Positions 8,788 to 17,325 of a stretch of 64,000 nt of DNA are shown one piece after another; positions within the stretch are counted from its first letter, which is position 1, and the number at the start of each line of letters is the position of its first letter. Position numbers and translations under genes: made by a program. This DNA comes from JAGVYF01 sp041650315 (GTDB lineage: Archaea > Nanobdellota > Nanobdellia > Woesearchaeales > JAGVYF01). The notes under the pieces were generated by a model, which saw nothing but the letters and a program-made list of their open reading frames with translations, ran no database searches and had not been told where the DNA came from. The stretch is from positions 124,001-188,000 of the forward strand of contig JBAZLJ010000002.1 in assembly GCA_041650315.1 (NCBI GenBank), in the 5' to 3' direction.

Positions 8788-9188
8788 CAAGTAATCCATG
8801 GGGCTTTTCATTCAAACCTACTAATTTTGTAAATCCACTATCTGGCCCTGATAAGAAAAAAAGAAAAACATTAACACTAAGACAAAGACTATACATTTGG
8901 GAAAGACCAAATCAATATGGAAGAAAATGTAGTATTTGTAATAATAGGATAACTAAACTATCAGATTTAGAATTGGATCATACTCGAGCACATTCTAAAG
9001 GCGGAACTAAACTAGCATTGGCACATAAAGAATGTAATAAATTAAAAGGTAGTGGTAGTTTAGGTAAAATTCAAAAAATATTGGGAATTAAAAAAACTAA
9101 AAGAAAAATAATTAAAAAAACAACTAAACGTAAATCTATTTCCCATTTTGGATTTCCATCATTTAAGATGCCGAGATTAAGAATATAA
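8784..9188 (+). CDS. HNH endonuclease-like protein
   Basis: 134 residues. Core: CSIC near residue 52, then LELDHTRAHSKGG and HKECNKLKG, giving the HNH/McrA-type zinc-bound ββα-Me nuclease signature (C-x2-C, D-H, H, and H-x2-C-N). The C-terminus is a Lys/Arg-rich tail (about 100-134). It is preceded by a coupled two-helix membrane peptide and isolated between housekeeping pheT and a surface-protein cluster. High AT content suggests a mobile or defence origin, but no phage genes are adjacent. Confidence 0.8.
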   Translation: MTSNPWGFSFKPTNFVNPLSGPDKKKRKTLTLRQRLYIWERPNQYGRKCSICNNRITKLSDLELDHTRAHSKGGTKLALAHKECNKLKGSGSLGKIQKILGIKKTKRKIIKKTTKRKSISHFGFPSFKMPRLRI

Positions 9189-9204
9189 AAACAAAATAAA
9201 AAAA

Positions 9205-9222
9205 GAAGAATTATTTCTTCTT
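9205..9222. terminator. Hairpin between convergent genes
   Basis: GAAGAA and TTCTTC arms around a ttat loop sit between the HNH gene and the stop of the minus-strand 9211 gene, flanked by A/T runs. It could serve as a bidirectional terminator. Confidence 0.4.
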
Positions 9223-10890
9223 AAGAATCGTCTTCTTGCCGTTGGTTTCTGCTTTAGGCACGTCAGTCTTAGGCATATCGTAGACCTTCTCGTTGACTTG
9301 AGATTCGGACTCTGCTTCGTTACCTTCGTCACCGCCGACTTCCTCGAAGAAGAAGTGATGGACGGCTTTCATGCTGCCTTTCATGTGAAGATGGTCTAAG
9401 ATAATCACCAGAATCACAACTGCCAGTCCGGCTACGATGTACCATGAGTAAGGTCCGACGTAGTAAAGCGCGTCTGCTCCGAGATTAGCTACGTAATTGT
9501 ACGCGACAGCTAGATAATTGCCAGCTTGAAGCCATACGCTTGAGCACCAGTCCTGGTACCAGTACAATGCACCCATTATCTGGTACGCATATTGCCACCA
9601 GATCAAGCAAAGCAATCCGATGAAGACCAATACGAACAATATTAATTTCTTGAATGGTGTGAAGAACGGCTTTCTATCGATTACAATAGGCGCAATCGTC
9701 TTACAGCTATCTACTGGAACGTAAGTCTCCATATCGATCTTGTCGAATGCGTGAGCTTCTTCCTTATTGTCAGCTTTCTTCTCTTCTACTTTCTCTACCT
9801 TTGGCTCTTCTTTCTTTGCTTTCTTGCCTCTGAAAAAGAAAACTTTGACCAATAATAAGAGAACTATAATCGCCGCAATGATATAAAGCGCGTAATTACG
9901 CACGAATTTAACGACTGAATTAGACGAAACAGTGATATTCAATTTCTCAGTTACAGTCTCTCCGTTCTTAGCGATGATAAGAACTTCGTAATCGCCAGAT
10001 TCTACGCCTTCAAAAGTAGCGTCAACTGAAAGCGTTATGAATTGCTGTTCGTCATTCAATTTCAGTTCTTTAGTTTCAAGTGTTACCCATTCTGGGCCTT
10101 GAATAGTCAATTTGAAATCGCCTGATCCGGAAACTGGAAGATTAAATTTTTCATTCATACCGGAAACTGCTATGATGCTCTTATCATTCAATATGAATTC
10201 ATGCTTGCAGTTCTTGACATTGACATTGAATGGAATCTCTTCCACTCCGGAAAAGTCTTTGACTGCGAAAGTCACTGGTGTCTCGCCGACTTTAGAGTCC
10301 GCGAGTATTGTGAAACTAAACTTAGTCTCTGCTTTAGGCGGAAGAACCACTTTATTCGCATCTAAACGAATCCATCTAGGCAAGTCTGCCTGGATCAAGA
10401 ACATATTTGGAGTTGTTGATGGGTTAGATACTTCCAAGAAACCTTGTTTCTCTTCACCTTGACATACTTCCAATGGCGCGATAGATATCTCACGAGAATA
10501 ATCTGGTTTTATATTAACAAAAAGCGGGAATTGAGCCGCATAATTGAAACCGACTGGTTTCACTTTGACCAATAACTCAACTTCGCCGGAAACTGAGCAA
10601 GGTAATGTCACATCCACTTTCAAAGGAGCGGACATGCCTGCTTCAATAACCAAGCTAGATGAAGAAAATTTGACATACTGAGCGTACTTATCTACTGAAA
10701 TAGCATAAGTATGCACTACATTGTCGTTATTGCTAAGCTCTAAGTCATACGATAATGCTCTGCATGGCAAAGAATCAAGTTTCCATGACGAAACTGCTTT
10801 AACTCCAATAGGATCCAAAGCAGAAACAGATGTAATCAATAAAATAAGCGTGAATATGAGAAATGTTGTATTTGCTATCACTCTTGTCAT
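9211..10890 (-). CDS. Large surface protein with Ig-like ectodomain and multiple membrane helices
   Basis: 559 residues. A signal-like helix (about 5-24) is followed by beta-rich repeats (about 30-320) resembling CARDB/NEW3-type Ig-like domains (VEAG, LSNNDNVVHTYAISVDK, LEVSNPSTTPNMFLI). Then come a helix near 333-352, a charged Lys/Glu linker (about 355-385), three further hydrophobic segments between about 415 and 500, and an acidic tail ending in Lys. An Ig-like receptor or surface scaffold in the membrane is the likely role. It is the most downstream of four minus-strand exported-protein genes. Family not recognised by name. Confidence 0.75.
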   Translation of the reverse strand: MTRVIANTTFLIFTLILLITSVSALDPIGVKAVSSWKLDSLPCRALSYDLELSNNDNVVHTYAISVDKYAQYVKFSSSSLVIEAGMSAPLKVDVTLPCSVSGEVELLVKVKPVGFNYAAQFPLFVNIKPDYSREISIAPLEVCQGEEKQGFLEVSNPSTTPNMFLIQADLPRWIRLDANKVVLPPKAETKFSFTILADSKVGETPVTFAVKDFSGVEEIPFNVNVKNCKHEFILNDKSIIAVSGMNEKFNLPVSGSGDFKLTIQGPEWVTLETKELKLNDEQQFITLSVDATFEGVESGDYEVLIIAKNGETVTEKLNITVSSNSVVKFVRNYALYIIAAIIVLLLLVKVFFFRGKKAKKEEPKVEKVEEKKADNKEEAHAFDKIDMETYVPVDSCKTIAPIVIDRKPFFTPFKKLILFVLVFIGLLCLIWWQYAYQIMGALYWYQDWCSSVWLQAGNYLAVAYNYVANLGADALYYVGPYSWYIVAGLAVVILVIILDHLHMKGSMKAVHHFFFEEVGGDEGNEAESESQVNEKVYDMPKTDVPKAETNGKKTILKKK

Positions 10891-10958
10891 CCATTACCCC
10901 CCCGTTATATGTTTTGAATATAAACAAAATAAAAAAAAATAAAAAAATTAGCTAGTAT

Positions 10959-12251
10959 CTAGTAATAGCTTTTTTCGTCTTCTTCGTCTTCGTCATCGTC
11001 TTTCAATTTGTTGAAGCCGATTATTAAGCCGACAAGTACGATTAAAACTATTAAAACTACTAAACCAATTTCAAGTACTCTTTTCAAGCCCAAAGCGCCC
11101 ATATTGAAGCCTTCTTCGCCTTCAACATTAGCTTTTATGGTAACTTCTTTTACAAGTTCGTTACCTGCTTTGACATTCAAGCCAAGTACTTTTTCGCCAG
11201 CTGCGTCAGAAGCTACATCAACATAAACATACATTGTTTCTGTTGCGCCTGCTGCTACTGTCATTGCGTTAGCTGGATTGTATCTAACAGCGCCCATATC
11301 GCCTACAACTACTGAAACTACATAATTTTTAGCTTCACTTGCTGCGTTTGTTATGGTTACTGGAAGAACCAATGTTTGGCCCGCTTTAACAGCTTGAGCT
11401 ACTTCTGGAACAACTACTTTTGAAGCTACTGGTGCATTAACTACGCAAACGTTGCTTTCGCTAGCTACAACTTTGATTGGGAAAGACTTTGTTACTGTAG
11501 TCTTGTCATTGTTGTATAGCAATTTGGTAACTACATTGTAGTCGCCTGGTTTTGCGCACATAGGCACGCCGATATAAAGGTCTTCAGTTGTTTCTTTGTC
11601 GCCTGCTGCGATTGCATCATCTAAAACTATGAAATCTGCATCGTTTGCCATACCTTCCATACCCTCAATAGCTGCACTGAAGACTACATCTTCTTCTTCA
11701 TGTTCGCCAAGGTTTTCTATTCTTGCTTTCATAGTCAAGAAATTGCCTGCCTTAACTACTACATTGCTAGAGGTGTCAAATGGTAGTACACGATCAAGTG
11801 AAAGGTCATGCCTTTTGCTTGAAACATATACTTCATAAGTGTATGTCTCGATACTTACATCTTCATCTTCTATTACCAATGCCAATTCAGCTGTACTTCC
11901 TTCGAAATCTGCTGGAATTGTCAATGAAAGATGTCTTTGTTTTACTGCATCTGCTGCTAAATCAAACAGACCAGTTGTTGCTGTAGTTGTTTCGTCGTTA
12001 TACTCATAGCCTTTAAGTTTAGCTGAAACTTCTACTGCATCTATGTCTTCATCTGCTAAAAGATCTACTTTAATGTCAAGTGTTTCACCGCGTTCAACAT
12101 CGATTGTTTCGCCAGGTAAAACTAGCCTGTCATTAATTTCTATTACTCTTACTGTAGGTGCTGTAGTCCAAGCCATAGCTGGAACTGCCATACCTATCAA
12201 TGCAACTAGAAGCAGAACTAGTGCACTTAGTCCTTTTGTCAAACTTTTCAT
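10959..12251 (-). CDS. Putative S-layer-like surface protein with C-terminal anchor
   Basis: 430 residues from the ATG at 12251. This start is chosen because GGAGGG lies 7-8 bases upstream and because it yields a clean signal peptide (MKSLTKGLSALVLLLVALIGMAVPAMA). A longer frame to 12317 exists but lacks these. The mature part holds repeated beta-rich domains (about 28-390). It ends with one membrane helix (about 395-418) and a strongly acidic tail (DDDEDEEDEKSYY). It resembles putative S-layer proteins annotated in DPANN genomes. A distant TATA box (12358-12370) implies a leader of about 80-100 nt. Confidence 0.75.
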   Translation of the reverse strand: MKSLTKGLSALVLLLVALIGMAVPAMAWTTAPTVRVIEINDRLVLPGETIDVERGETLDIKVDLLADEDIDAVEVSAKLKGYEYNDETTTATTGLFDLAADAVKQRHLSLTIPADFEGSTAELALVIEDEDVSIETYTYEVYVSSKRHDLSLDRVLPFDTSSNVVVKAGNFLTMKARIENLGEHEEEDVVFSAAIEGMEGMANDADFIVLDDAIAAGDKETTEDLYIGVPMCAKPGDYNVVTKLLYNNDKTTVTKSFPIKVVASESNVCVVNAPVASKVVVPEVAQAVKAGQTLVLPVTITNAASEAKNYVVSVVVGDMGAVRYNPANAMTVAAGATETMYVYVDVASDAAGEKVLGLNVKAGNELVKEVTIKANVEGEEGFNMGALGLKRVLEIGLVVLIVLIVLVGLIIGFNKLKDDDEDEEDEKSYY

Positions 12252-12299
12252 GGTGTATCCCTCCGAAAGTTTATTATGAATGTGATTATGATGTGAACT

Positions 12300-12370
12300 A
12301 TATTGTCCACTATACACAATACATTGCTACCCCCTCTAATTAATAACATAAATTAACCACTATTTATAAA
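12300..12370 (-). promoter_or_regulatory. Promoter and leader of the 12251 surface-protein gene
   Basis: A minus-strand TATA element (ATTTATAAATAG, about 12358-12370) lies roughly 110 bases upstream of the ATG. An inverted repeat (TATTGT...ACAATA, about 12300-12323) sits between them in the transcribed leader. The remaining intergenic stretch to 12521 shows nothing else I can name. Confidence 0.45.
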
Positions 12371-12521
12371 TCTTATGTAATGTAATTACTATATAGTAGT
12401 TGCATTATGTTGTCGACTATGAATTATGCAAACTCTATATAAACATTTGCAGGTTGGAGTATATATTATATGCCCAACTGGTTGGTTAAAATTCAGTAAA
12501 AATAAATGAAAAAATGCTGGT

Positions 12522-14504
12522 TTATTCCAGCTTAACTGCCATTACCCTGACCAATTTCTCGTTGCCATATTCGTCCCAAACAACGATCCTTGCTGCGTAC
12601 TCGCCTTTAACGTTTGGTGTCGGAATAAGCAATCTTTTAGTAACAACTTGTCCTTCCTCAAGCGGGAATGGGCCGTTGCTTCTTTTGATTGCTAATTGCG
12701 GTAATGAAATATCGATTGTGACTTTAGCTGCATCGTTGCCTACGCTTTCCAATGCAAGATCGAACATCAAGTAATTCTGCGCTTTTGGCGCGAAATAGCC
12801 GATGTCACGCAATCTCAACGAAAAGATGTCTTCGCTATCGTCATGTTCATCGCAAACGTCGCCGATGCCATCATTGTCTGAATCAAGCTGATCAGGATTC
12901 CAAGTAATCGGGCAGTTGTCTTTTGGGTCTATGATGTCGTCGTTATCGTCGTCGTCATCGCAGACGTCGCCGATTCCATCTTCATCTGAATCCAACTGAT
13001 TAGGATTCCATATCATAGGGCAGTTGTCCTCATCGTCGATTATTCCGTCGTGGTCCATATCGTTGTAATACGGCATGTTCTTGACGATAACATCGAATAT
13101 GTCGACAGACTGCTTATCTCCGTCGGAGACATAGACTTGGATTGTGTTTACGCCGACTTTCATCGCTTTTCCGCAAACGACATCATGTCCGTTCTGCAAT
13201 GAACATGAAATGACTGAACTGTCGCTCTGGTACATACTAAATGTCAATTGGTTAAGTGGTGTTTCCAGGTCGGTGACATAATTCCTTAGGTCTAGACCCA
13301 TTGCAGGAGTATAGCCTAGCAAAATCTGATAATCTGGAATCTGTGCAATGAATTCTGGCGCTGAATTGTAATCGTCGTCATTGACTTCTGCGGTTATGAT
13401 ATGCCTTTCCAATGGATTCAAAAGAGCTGAGCATTTGTTGCTTTTAGCTACGCCTTCCACTTGAATGGAGTATTTTCCTGCAGATGCTGGAGTCCATGCG
13501 AACTCGAACTCGTCAGTGACTGTTTTTGTTTGTGTATAAACTAGAGTTGTTCCTTTGAAGACTTTCAATTCTACTTCTGTCGGCACTTTAACGCCGTCGG
13601 CAGTGTGCCTGCTTACGACTTCGCCGAACACTTTCGCTTGTTTACCGATAACTGGCTCGACTGGTGTCAAGTCAATTCCGTGTGCGAATGAAGTGAAGCA
13701 TGAATCGTCTGCTTCTTCAGGTGTGAAAACTGTGATCTGGTCGATTATCGCATATTCGTTGAATTTTGTTGAAACGTCGCATTGAGCATCCATCACAACT
13801 GATTCTGCGATTATCTTGTATTCGCCGTCTGCTGAAGGTGTCCAGCTGAATTGGAAATTCTCCTTAACTGAAGCGAATAGTTCTTTGTCTGTATAATCGG
13901 TGTATACAACAGCATCAGTAGCGAGATTGATTATCTTCAGATTAACGCGAGTATCTACTGAATATTGCGATCTATATTCCATCGGGATGTATTCTATGCC
14001 GATGTCGTTCAGTACGAACGCGCTGTAAACGTCGCCGTCAATAGCTGCTTCAACATCGATTATCAATGGTTTGCCAGCTTCGACTTTGTTGACTGCGCTG
14101 AACTGCCTGATAGGAGCGCTGCAATACTGCGCTTTAGATAATTCAACAGTAATAGGTTCTGAGACTGTGCCTTCGCCGTAGAAGTCATCCAATGATGTCC
14201 AAGGCAGATAGCCGTCTCTGTAGAAATATGATACATAGCCGAATGGTGATAGTAATTCAGTCGGATAAGTCAAGATTGTGCTTGTGACGCCTGCGCCTAA
14301 TGTATACTCATGCAGTTTTGAACCGACTGCTGTGCATTCTGAATCTAAGCATGGCATCATAACAACTGTGACTTTGTCCAATGGTGTGTGATTCTCGTCT
14401 GTGAATTGTATCGGCACCCTAACAACTGCGGTTGTGAACGCCACAGTGAACAGCAATGCGATAGCCATCAATGAAAATAGTCCTAATATTCTTTTGAAGT
14501 TCAT
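12522..14504 (-). CDS. Secreted protein with thrombospondin type 3 calcium-binding repeats
   Basis: 660 residues. The signal peptide is about 1-25 (ILGLFSLMAIALLFTVAFTTAV). Beta-sandwich-like domains follow (about 30-470). Then two TSP3-type repeats (about 475-560) show the DxDxDG...DNCP...NPxQxDSDxDGIGDVCD pattern, known to bind calcium through Asp side chains. A final beta domain ends the protein. It overlaps the upstream secreted gene (14501) by 4 nt, so they are coupled. Likely a calcium-stabilised cell-surface or adhesion protein. Confidence 0.82.
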   Translation of the reverse strand: MNFKRILGLFSLMAIALLFTVAFTTAVVRVPIQFTDENHTPLDKVTVVMMPCLDSECTAVGSKLHEYTLGAGVTSTILTYPTELLSPFGYVSYFYRDGYLPWTSLDDFYGEGTVSEPITVELSKAQYCSAPIRQFSAVNKVEAGKPLIIDVEAAIDGDVYSAFVLNDIGIEYIPMEYRSQYSVDTRVNLKIINLATDAVVYTDYTDKELFASVKENFQFSWTPSADGEYKIIAESVVMDAQCDVSTKFNEYAIIDQITVFTPEEADDSCFTSFAHGIDLTPVEPVIGKQAKVFGEVVSRHTADGVKVPTEVELKVFKGTTLVYTQTKTVTDEFEFAWTPASAGKYSIQVEGVAKSNKCSALLNPLERHIITAEVNDDDYNSAPEFIAQIPDYQILLGYTPAMGLDLRNYVTDLETPLNQLTFSMYQSDSSVISCSLQNGHDVVCGKAMKVGVNTIQVYVSDGDKQSVDIFDVIVKNMPYYNDMDHDGIIDDEDNCPMIWNPNQLDSDEDGIGDVCDDDDDNDDIIDPKDNCPITWNPDQLDSDNDGIGDVCDEHDDSEDIFSLRLRDIGYFAPKAQNYLMFDLALESVGNDAAKVTIDISLPQLAIKRSNGPFPLEEGQVVTKRLLIPTPNVKGEYAARIVVWDEYGNEKLVRVMAVKLE

Positions 14505-15271
14505 TTTCCGCCTCTTGGTCCTACCCTGTTACCGCCAGTGATATTACCGCCTTTGATGTTATTATTGTAAGGTTTTGGATCATTCTTTCCGCCTTTGCCG
14601 AAATGTTTAATGCCATATATCGCTAATCCTAATTCTGCGCCTCTTCTGACGAATGACATTGCGTGGTAATCTTTATCCTCGCGGATATTCTTTGAGAATA
14701 TCGCGTATAAGTCTGATACTGCTGCCATCAATTCTTCAGTAGAATGCACTTTATAGCCAGCTTGGCTCAATACGCCTGCTAAAGCCATTTGCTCGTCAGC
14801 TGTGAATACATTAATCTTATCAGCCACTAAATGCCTTGAAGTATCTCTTGATTGAGGGCCTGTGTGCATATATTTGTTGAAATTGAATGCTTGAATAGCT
14901 AATGGATGAAGATGAGCGTAAGTATTCCTCAATGCTCTTTCGTCATTGTGAGCCATCCTGTAAACTACGTCTTCTAGCTCAGTGAATGCTTTTTGGTCTA
15001 CGCCACTGCGTCTGCTCATGCCATAGAATGCAGCTCTTTCTTCAGATTTCTGCGCATAAGCTCTTTCTGGAGCTCTTGGATCAAAAGCGTAATACTTCTG
15101 CTTGATAGCTGCTGAATTCTGAGCATTGTAATTAGCGTCAGTAACTGCTTCTAAAGAAATGTCTTTATGTTTTGGGTCATTACAGCTGTAAGCTGGAGTG
15201 CCTGTTAATCCTAAAATGCCTGCTGCTATAGGCGCCAATACTGCATATTTCAATGTTTTTGTAAAACTCAT
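14501..15271 (-). CDS. Secreted protein of unknown function
   Basis: 256 residues with an N-terminal signal (about 8-28, ending TPAYSCND). The mature part is helical and polar, with several Tyr/Arg/His-rich segments. The last ~30 residues are Gly/Asn/Lys-rich and low-complexity (ending GPRGGK), so probably disordered. It is first gene of the minus-strand surface cluster and overlaps the TSP3-repeat gene by 4 nt. No catalytic motif recognised. Confidence 0.7.
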   Translation of the reverse strand: MSFTKTLKYAVLAPIAAGILGLTGTPAYSCNDPKHKDISLEAVTDANYNAQNSAAIKQKYYAFDPRAPERAYAQKSEERAAFYGMSRRSGVDQKAFTELEDVVYRMAHNDERALRNTYAHLHPLAIQAFNFNKYMHTGPQSRDTSRHLVADKINVFTADEQMALAGVLSQAGYKVHSTEELMAAVSDLYAIFSKNIREDKDYHAMSFVRRGAELGLAIYGIKHFGKGGKNDPKPYNNNIKGGNITGGNRVGPRGGK

Positions 15272-15337
15272 TTTGTCACCACCAATGTTAGTATTATCTA
15301 ATATAACCTATATGTTGTAATGTATATTAGCGTAAAC

Positions 15338-15356
15338 CGGTTATATATAAAGCTTA
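15338..15356. promoter_or_regulatory. Divergent TATA region
   Basis: ggttatatataaagc is TATA-like on both strands. It lies between the divergent genes at 15271 (minus) and 15439 (plus) and could drive either or both. Confidence 0.4.
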
Positions 15357-15438
15357 TGGTGGATTATCCTCGACAAACCTGAACCTTGAAAAACATAAGA
15401 ATTTTGGCTATTCTGGCATCTATAACTCCACAATAGGA

Positions 15439-16557
15439 ATGTATAAAAACATCAAAATTCTTGATTTTATGATGGAATCAAAAGAAGTGGTGAATTGGCT
15501 CAATAAGACTGGTTTGATGAATTACGCCAAAGAAGCCATGCCTTGCTGTGAACGTATTCTCAAGGAGTGCCTTTATGTCCAACCCAAAGAACCTTTGCTT
15601 ATAGTGGGGGATTACGGATGCCAGAACTACAATATCTCAGGCATCCTGAGCGGAGCATATATGATGGCTGCAAGCAAGCTAAAAATCGATGTGGACATCG
15701 CCATGCAAAGCCCGAAATTGAGAGGGGAAGAATGCGATAATAATGTGGTATATTCCCTAGCAGACTTGCCTGAAAAAAGCGTAGTCATAATCAACACGTC
15801 CGGCAAATTAGGCGGGATGGGATATCTCGGAAAAAGTTTCAGGAAGTTCAATGCACAGAAACAGCACAGATTCTGCTCTTCATCTAATCTGGGCATGATC
15901 ACTAACATGGATTATCATAAAGTTCTCAACTGTATAAATGTTGATTATAATGATATGAAAAGAAGAAGTTTCGAACTGAAGAAAATGCTCGACGCTGCGA
16001 AACATATTCAAATCAAAACTGATAATGGTACTGATTTCCAGGCGAGCATCTATGGGAAGAAAGCGTTGACGAACAATGCGGAATTCAAAGCGCCTGGCGA
16101 CGGCGGGAACATACCTGCAGGAGAAGTGTATATCGCGCCGAGAGCCAAAAGGAAGAATTTCGGAACAATCGTTATCGACGGCTCTTTAGCTACGAGGGAA
16201 GGCACTTACCTATTAAAAGATCCTGTAAAATTGAAGATTGAAAATTGCGAAGTTGTCGATATCACCGGCGGGAAAGGCGCGGAATTATTGGAACGCTCCC
16301 TGCAATGGGCTGATGAGAACTCAAATTATGAATGGGGCAACAGAAGAATATCCGAGATAGGAATTGGAATCAATCCAAAAGCGCAAGTCTTAGGCGTGAC
16401 TGTCATCGACGAGAAAACTATGGGAACTGCGCATGTCGGCATCGGAAGCAATTCATGGTTCGGCGGGACTGTGTTCGCGAAGCTGCACCTGGACCAAGTG
16501 TTCAGAAATGCAAAGATAGCCATCGACGGAAAAGATGTCGATGTGAGCAAGATTTAA
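15439..16557 (+). CDS. Aminopeptidase, M29-like family
   Basis: 372 residues. The C-terminal half carries the family signature: GGNIPAGEVYIAP at about 215-227, then REGTYLL, ISEIGIGINPKA, DEKTMGTAHVGIGSNSWFGG and LHLD. These hold the Glu/His metal ligands of M29-type (AmpS/PepS) aminopeptidases and the related NicX-type enzymes. A cytosolic role in releasing N-terminal amino acids is expected. An internal ATG ten codons in (15469) is an alternative start. Confidence 0.78.
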   Translation: MYKNIKILDFMMESKEVVNWLNKTGLMNYAKEAMPCCERILKECLYVQPKEPLLIVGDYGCQNYNISGILSGAYMMAASKLKIDVDIAMQSPKLRGEECDNNVVYSLADLPEKSVVIINTSGKLGGMGYLGKSFRKFNAQKQHRFCSSSNLGMITNMDYHKVLNCINVDYNDMKRRSFELKKMLDAAKHIQIKTDNGTDFQASIYGKKALTNNAEFKAPGDGGNIPAGEVYIAPRAKRKNFGTIVIDGSLATREGTYLLKDPVKLKIENCEVVDITGGKGAELLERSLQWADENSNYEWGNRRISEIGIGINPKAQVLGVTVIDEKTMGTAHVGIGSNSWFGGTVFAKLHLDQVFRNAKIAIDGKDVDVSKI

Positions 16558-16582
16558 ATAAAACATTCTAAATGATGGTATT

Positions 16583-16930
16583 ATGGAAAGCTATAAACAA
16601 GCAATTGTTGTGCGCGGAGATCTGAAGCTGCCTAAAGGAAAGATGGCGGGGCAAGTAGCTCACGCTTCTGTCGATGCTACTTTGAAAAGTTCACGCTCGC
16701 ATATCGATGCATGGAGAGCGCAGGGCATGAAGAAAGTTGTGCTAAAAGTGGATTCTCTCGACGAGCTTTACAAACTTAAAGAAGAAGCGCGCGAGCTAGG
16801 ATTGACTACAGCAGTCATATCGGATGCCGGCAAGACAGTCGTCGAGCCAGGCACAGTAACGTGCATGGCAATTGGTCCGGATTCTGAAGACAAGATTGAT
16901 AAGATAACTAGCAAACTTAAACTGATTTAG
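16583..16930 (+). CDS. pth2: Peptidyl-tRNA hydrolase, Pth2 type
   Basis: 115 residues, full length for archaeal Pth2. Diagnostic segments: YKQAIVVRGDLKLPKGKMAGQVAHASVDA at the N-terminus and the C-terminal TCMAIGPDSEDKIDKIT. It releases peptides from prematurely dropped peptidyl-tRNA. It lies 25 bases after the aminopeptidase gene and is followed by a convergent tRNA gene. Confidence 0.95.
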   Translation: MESYKQAIVVRGDLKLPKGKMAGQVAHASVDATLKSSRSHIDAWRAQGMKKVVLKVDSLDELYKLKEEARELGLTTAVISDAGKTVVEPGTVTCMAIGPDSEDKIDKITSKLKLI

Positions 16931-16941
16931 AAATATAAAAA

Positions 16942-17027
16942 AGCCCTTAGCCAGAATTGCACTGGCGGCCTTCGCTTTGCTCGAAATGATTTACGAGAGC
17001 GACGCTATACTGCTAAGCTATAAGGGC
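16942..17027 (-). tRNA. tRNA-Thr (CGT) with a 14-nt intron
   Basis: Acceptor GCCCTTA/TAAGGGC, anticodon stem TCGCT/AGCGA, T stem GCCAG/CTGGC. The exon loop CTCGTAA gives anticodon CGT. The intron (16978-16991) lies between positions 37 and 38, with a bulge-helix-loop: helix CTCG/CGAG and 3-nt bulges TAA and CAA. G1-C72, C2-G71 and discriminator T fit archaeal tRNA-Thr. No CCA is encoded, and a T run follows. Oddities: the T loop is TGCAATT (G at 55), and the D loop has a single G instead of GG. Located downstream of the minus-strand ribosomal/RpoF operon. Confidence 0.88.
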
Positions 17028-17093
17028 AGCTTTTTGACACAACCTTTTGACTCCGCCATTCGGGCTTCGCAAAAGCTTGACCAAACACACCCA

Positions 17094-17121
17094 GTGGAAC
17101 ATTTGCTACGCAAAGTTCCAC
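17094..17121. repeat. Strong hairpin in the 17028-17136 spacer
   Basis: GTGGAAC/GTTCCAC arms with an inner TTTG/CAAA extension and a CTACG loop. It lies between tRNA-Thr and the zinc-ribbon gene, and might separate or process their transcripts. No clear T run follows on either strand. Confidence 0.4.
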
Positions 17122-17136
17122 GCTGAAATGCTACGA

Positions 17137-17292
17137 CTATAATTTTTCCAATATCTTCTCTTTCGTGCCGAGAGTTTTCTGGCAGCTTCCGCAGACTATA
17201 CGTTTCTTGCTCTTGCTGTCCTTGATGTATGTCCCATCAATCTTGCCGAGGAACAGCTCAGTTATAGTCTTCTTGCAGATATCGCATTTCAT
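17137..17292 (-). CDS. Small zinc-ribbon protein
   Basis: 51 residues beginning MKCDICKKTITELFLGKIDG, with a second C-G-S-C pair later, giving a C-x2-C...C-x2-C four-cysteine zinc ribbon. The ORF is shorter than usual prediction cut-offs. Small archaeal proteins of this shape accompany translation genes. It sits 34 bases downstream of DUF655 at the end of the rps8e-rpl21e-rpoF operon, consistent with an RNA- or ribosome-linked role (inference). Confidence 0.75.
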   Translation of the reverse strand: MKCDICKKTITELFLGKIDGTYIKDSKSKKRIVCGSCQKTLGTKEKILEKL

Positions 17293-17325
17293 GGAACTAT
17301 GAAAGAATATAGAAATTATATAAAT

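Noticed and set aside
12252..12317. Longer N-terminus of the 12251 surface protein
   Set aside because: The His-rich extension precedes a complete signal peptide and lacks a ribosome-binding site.
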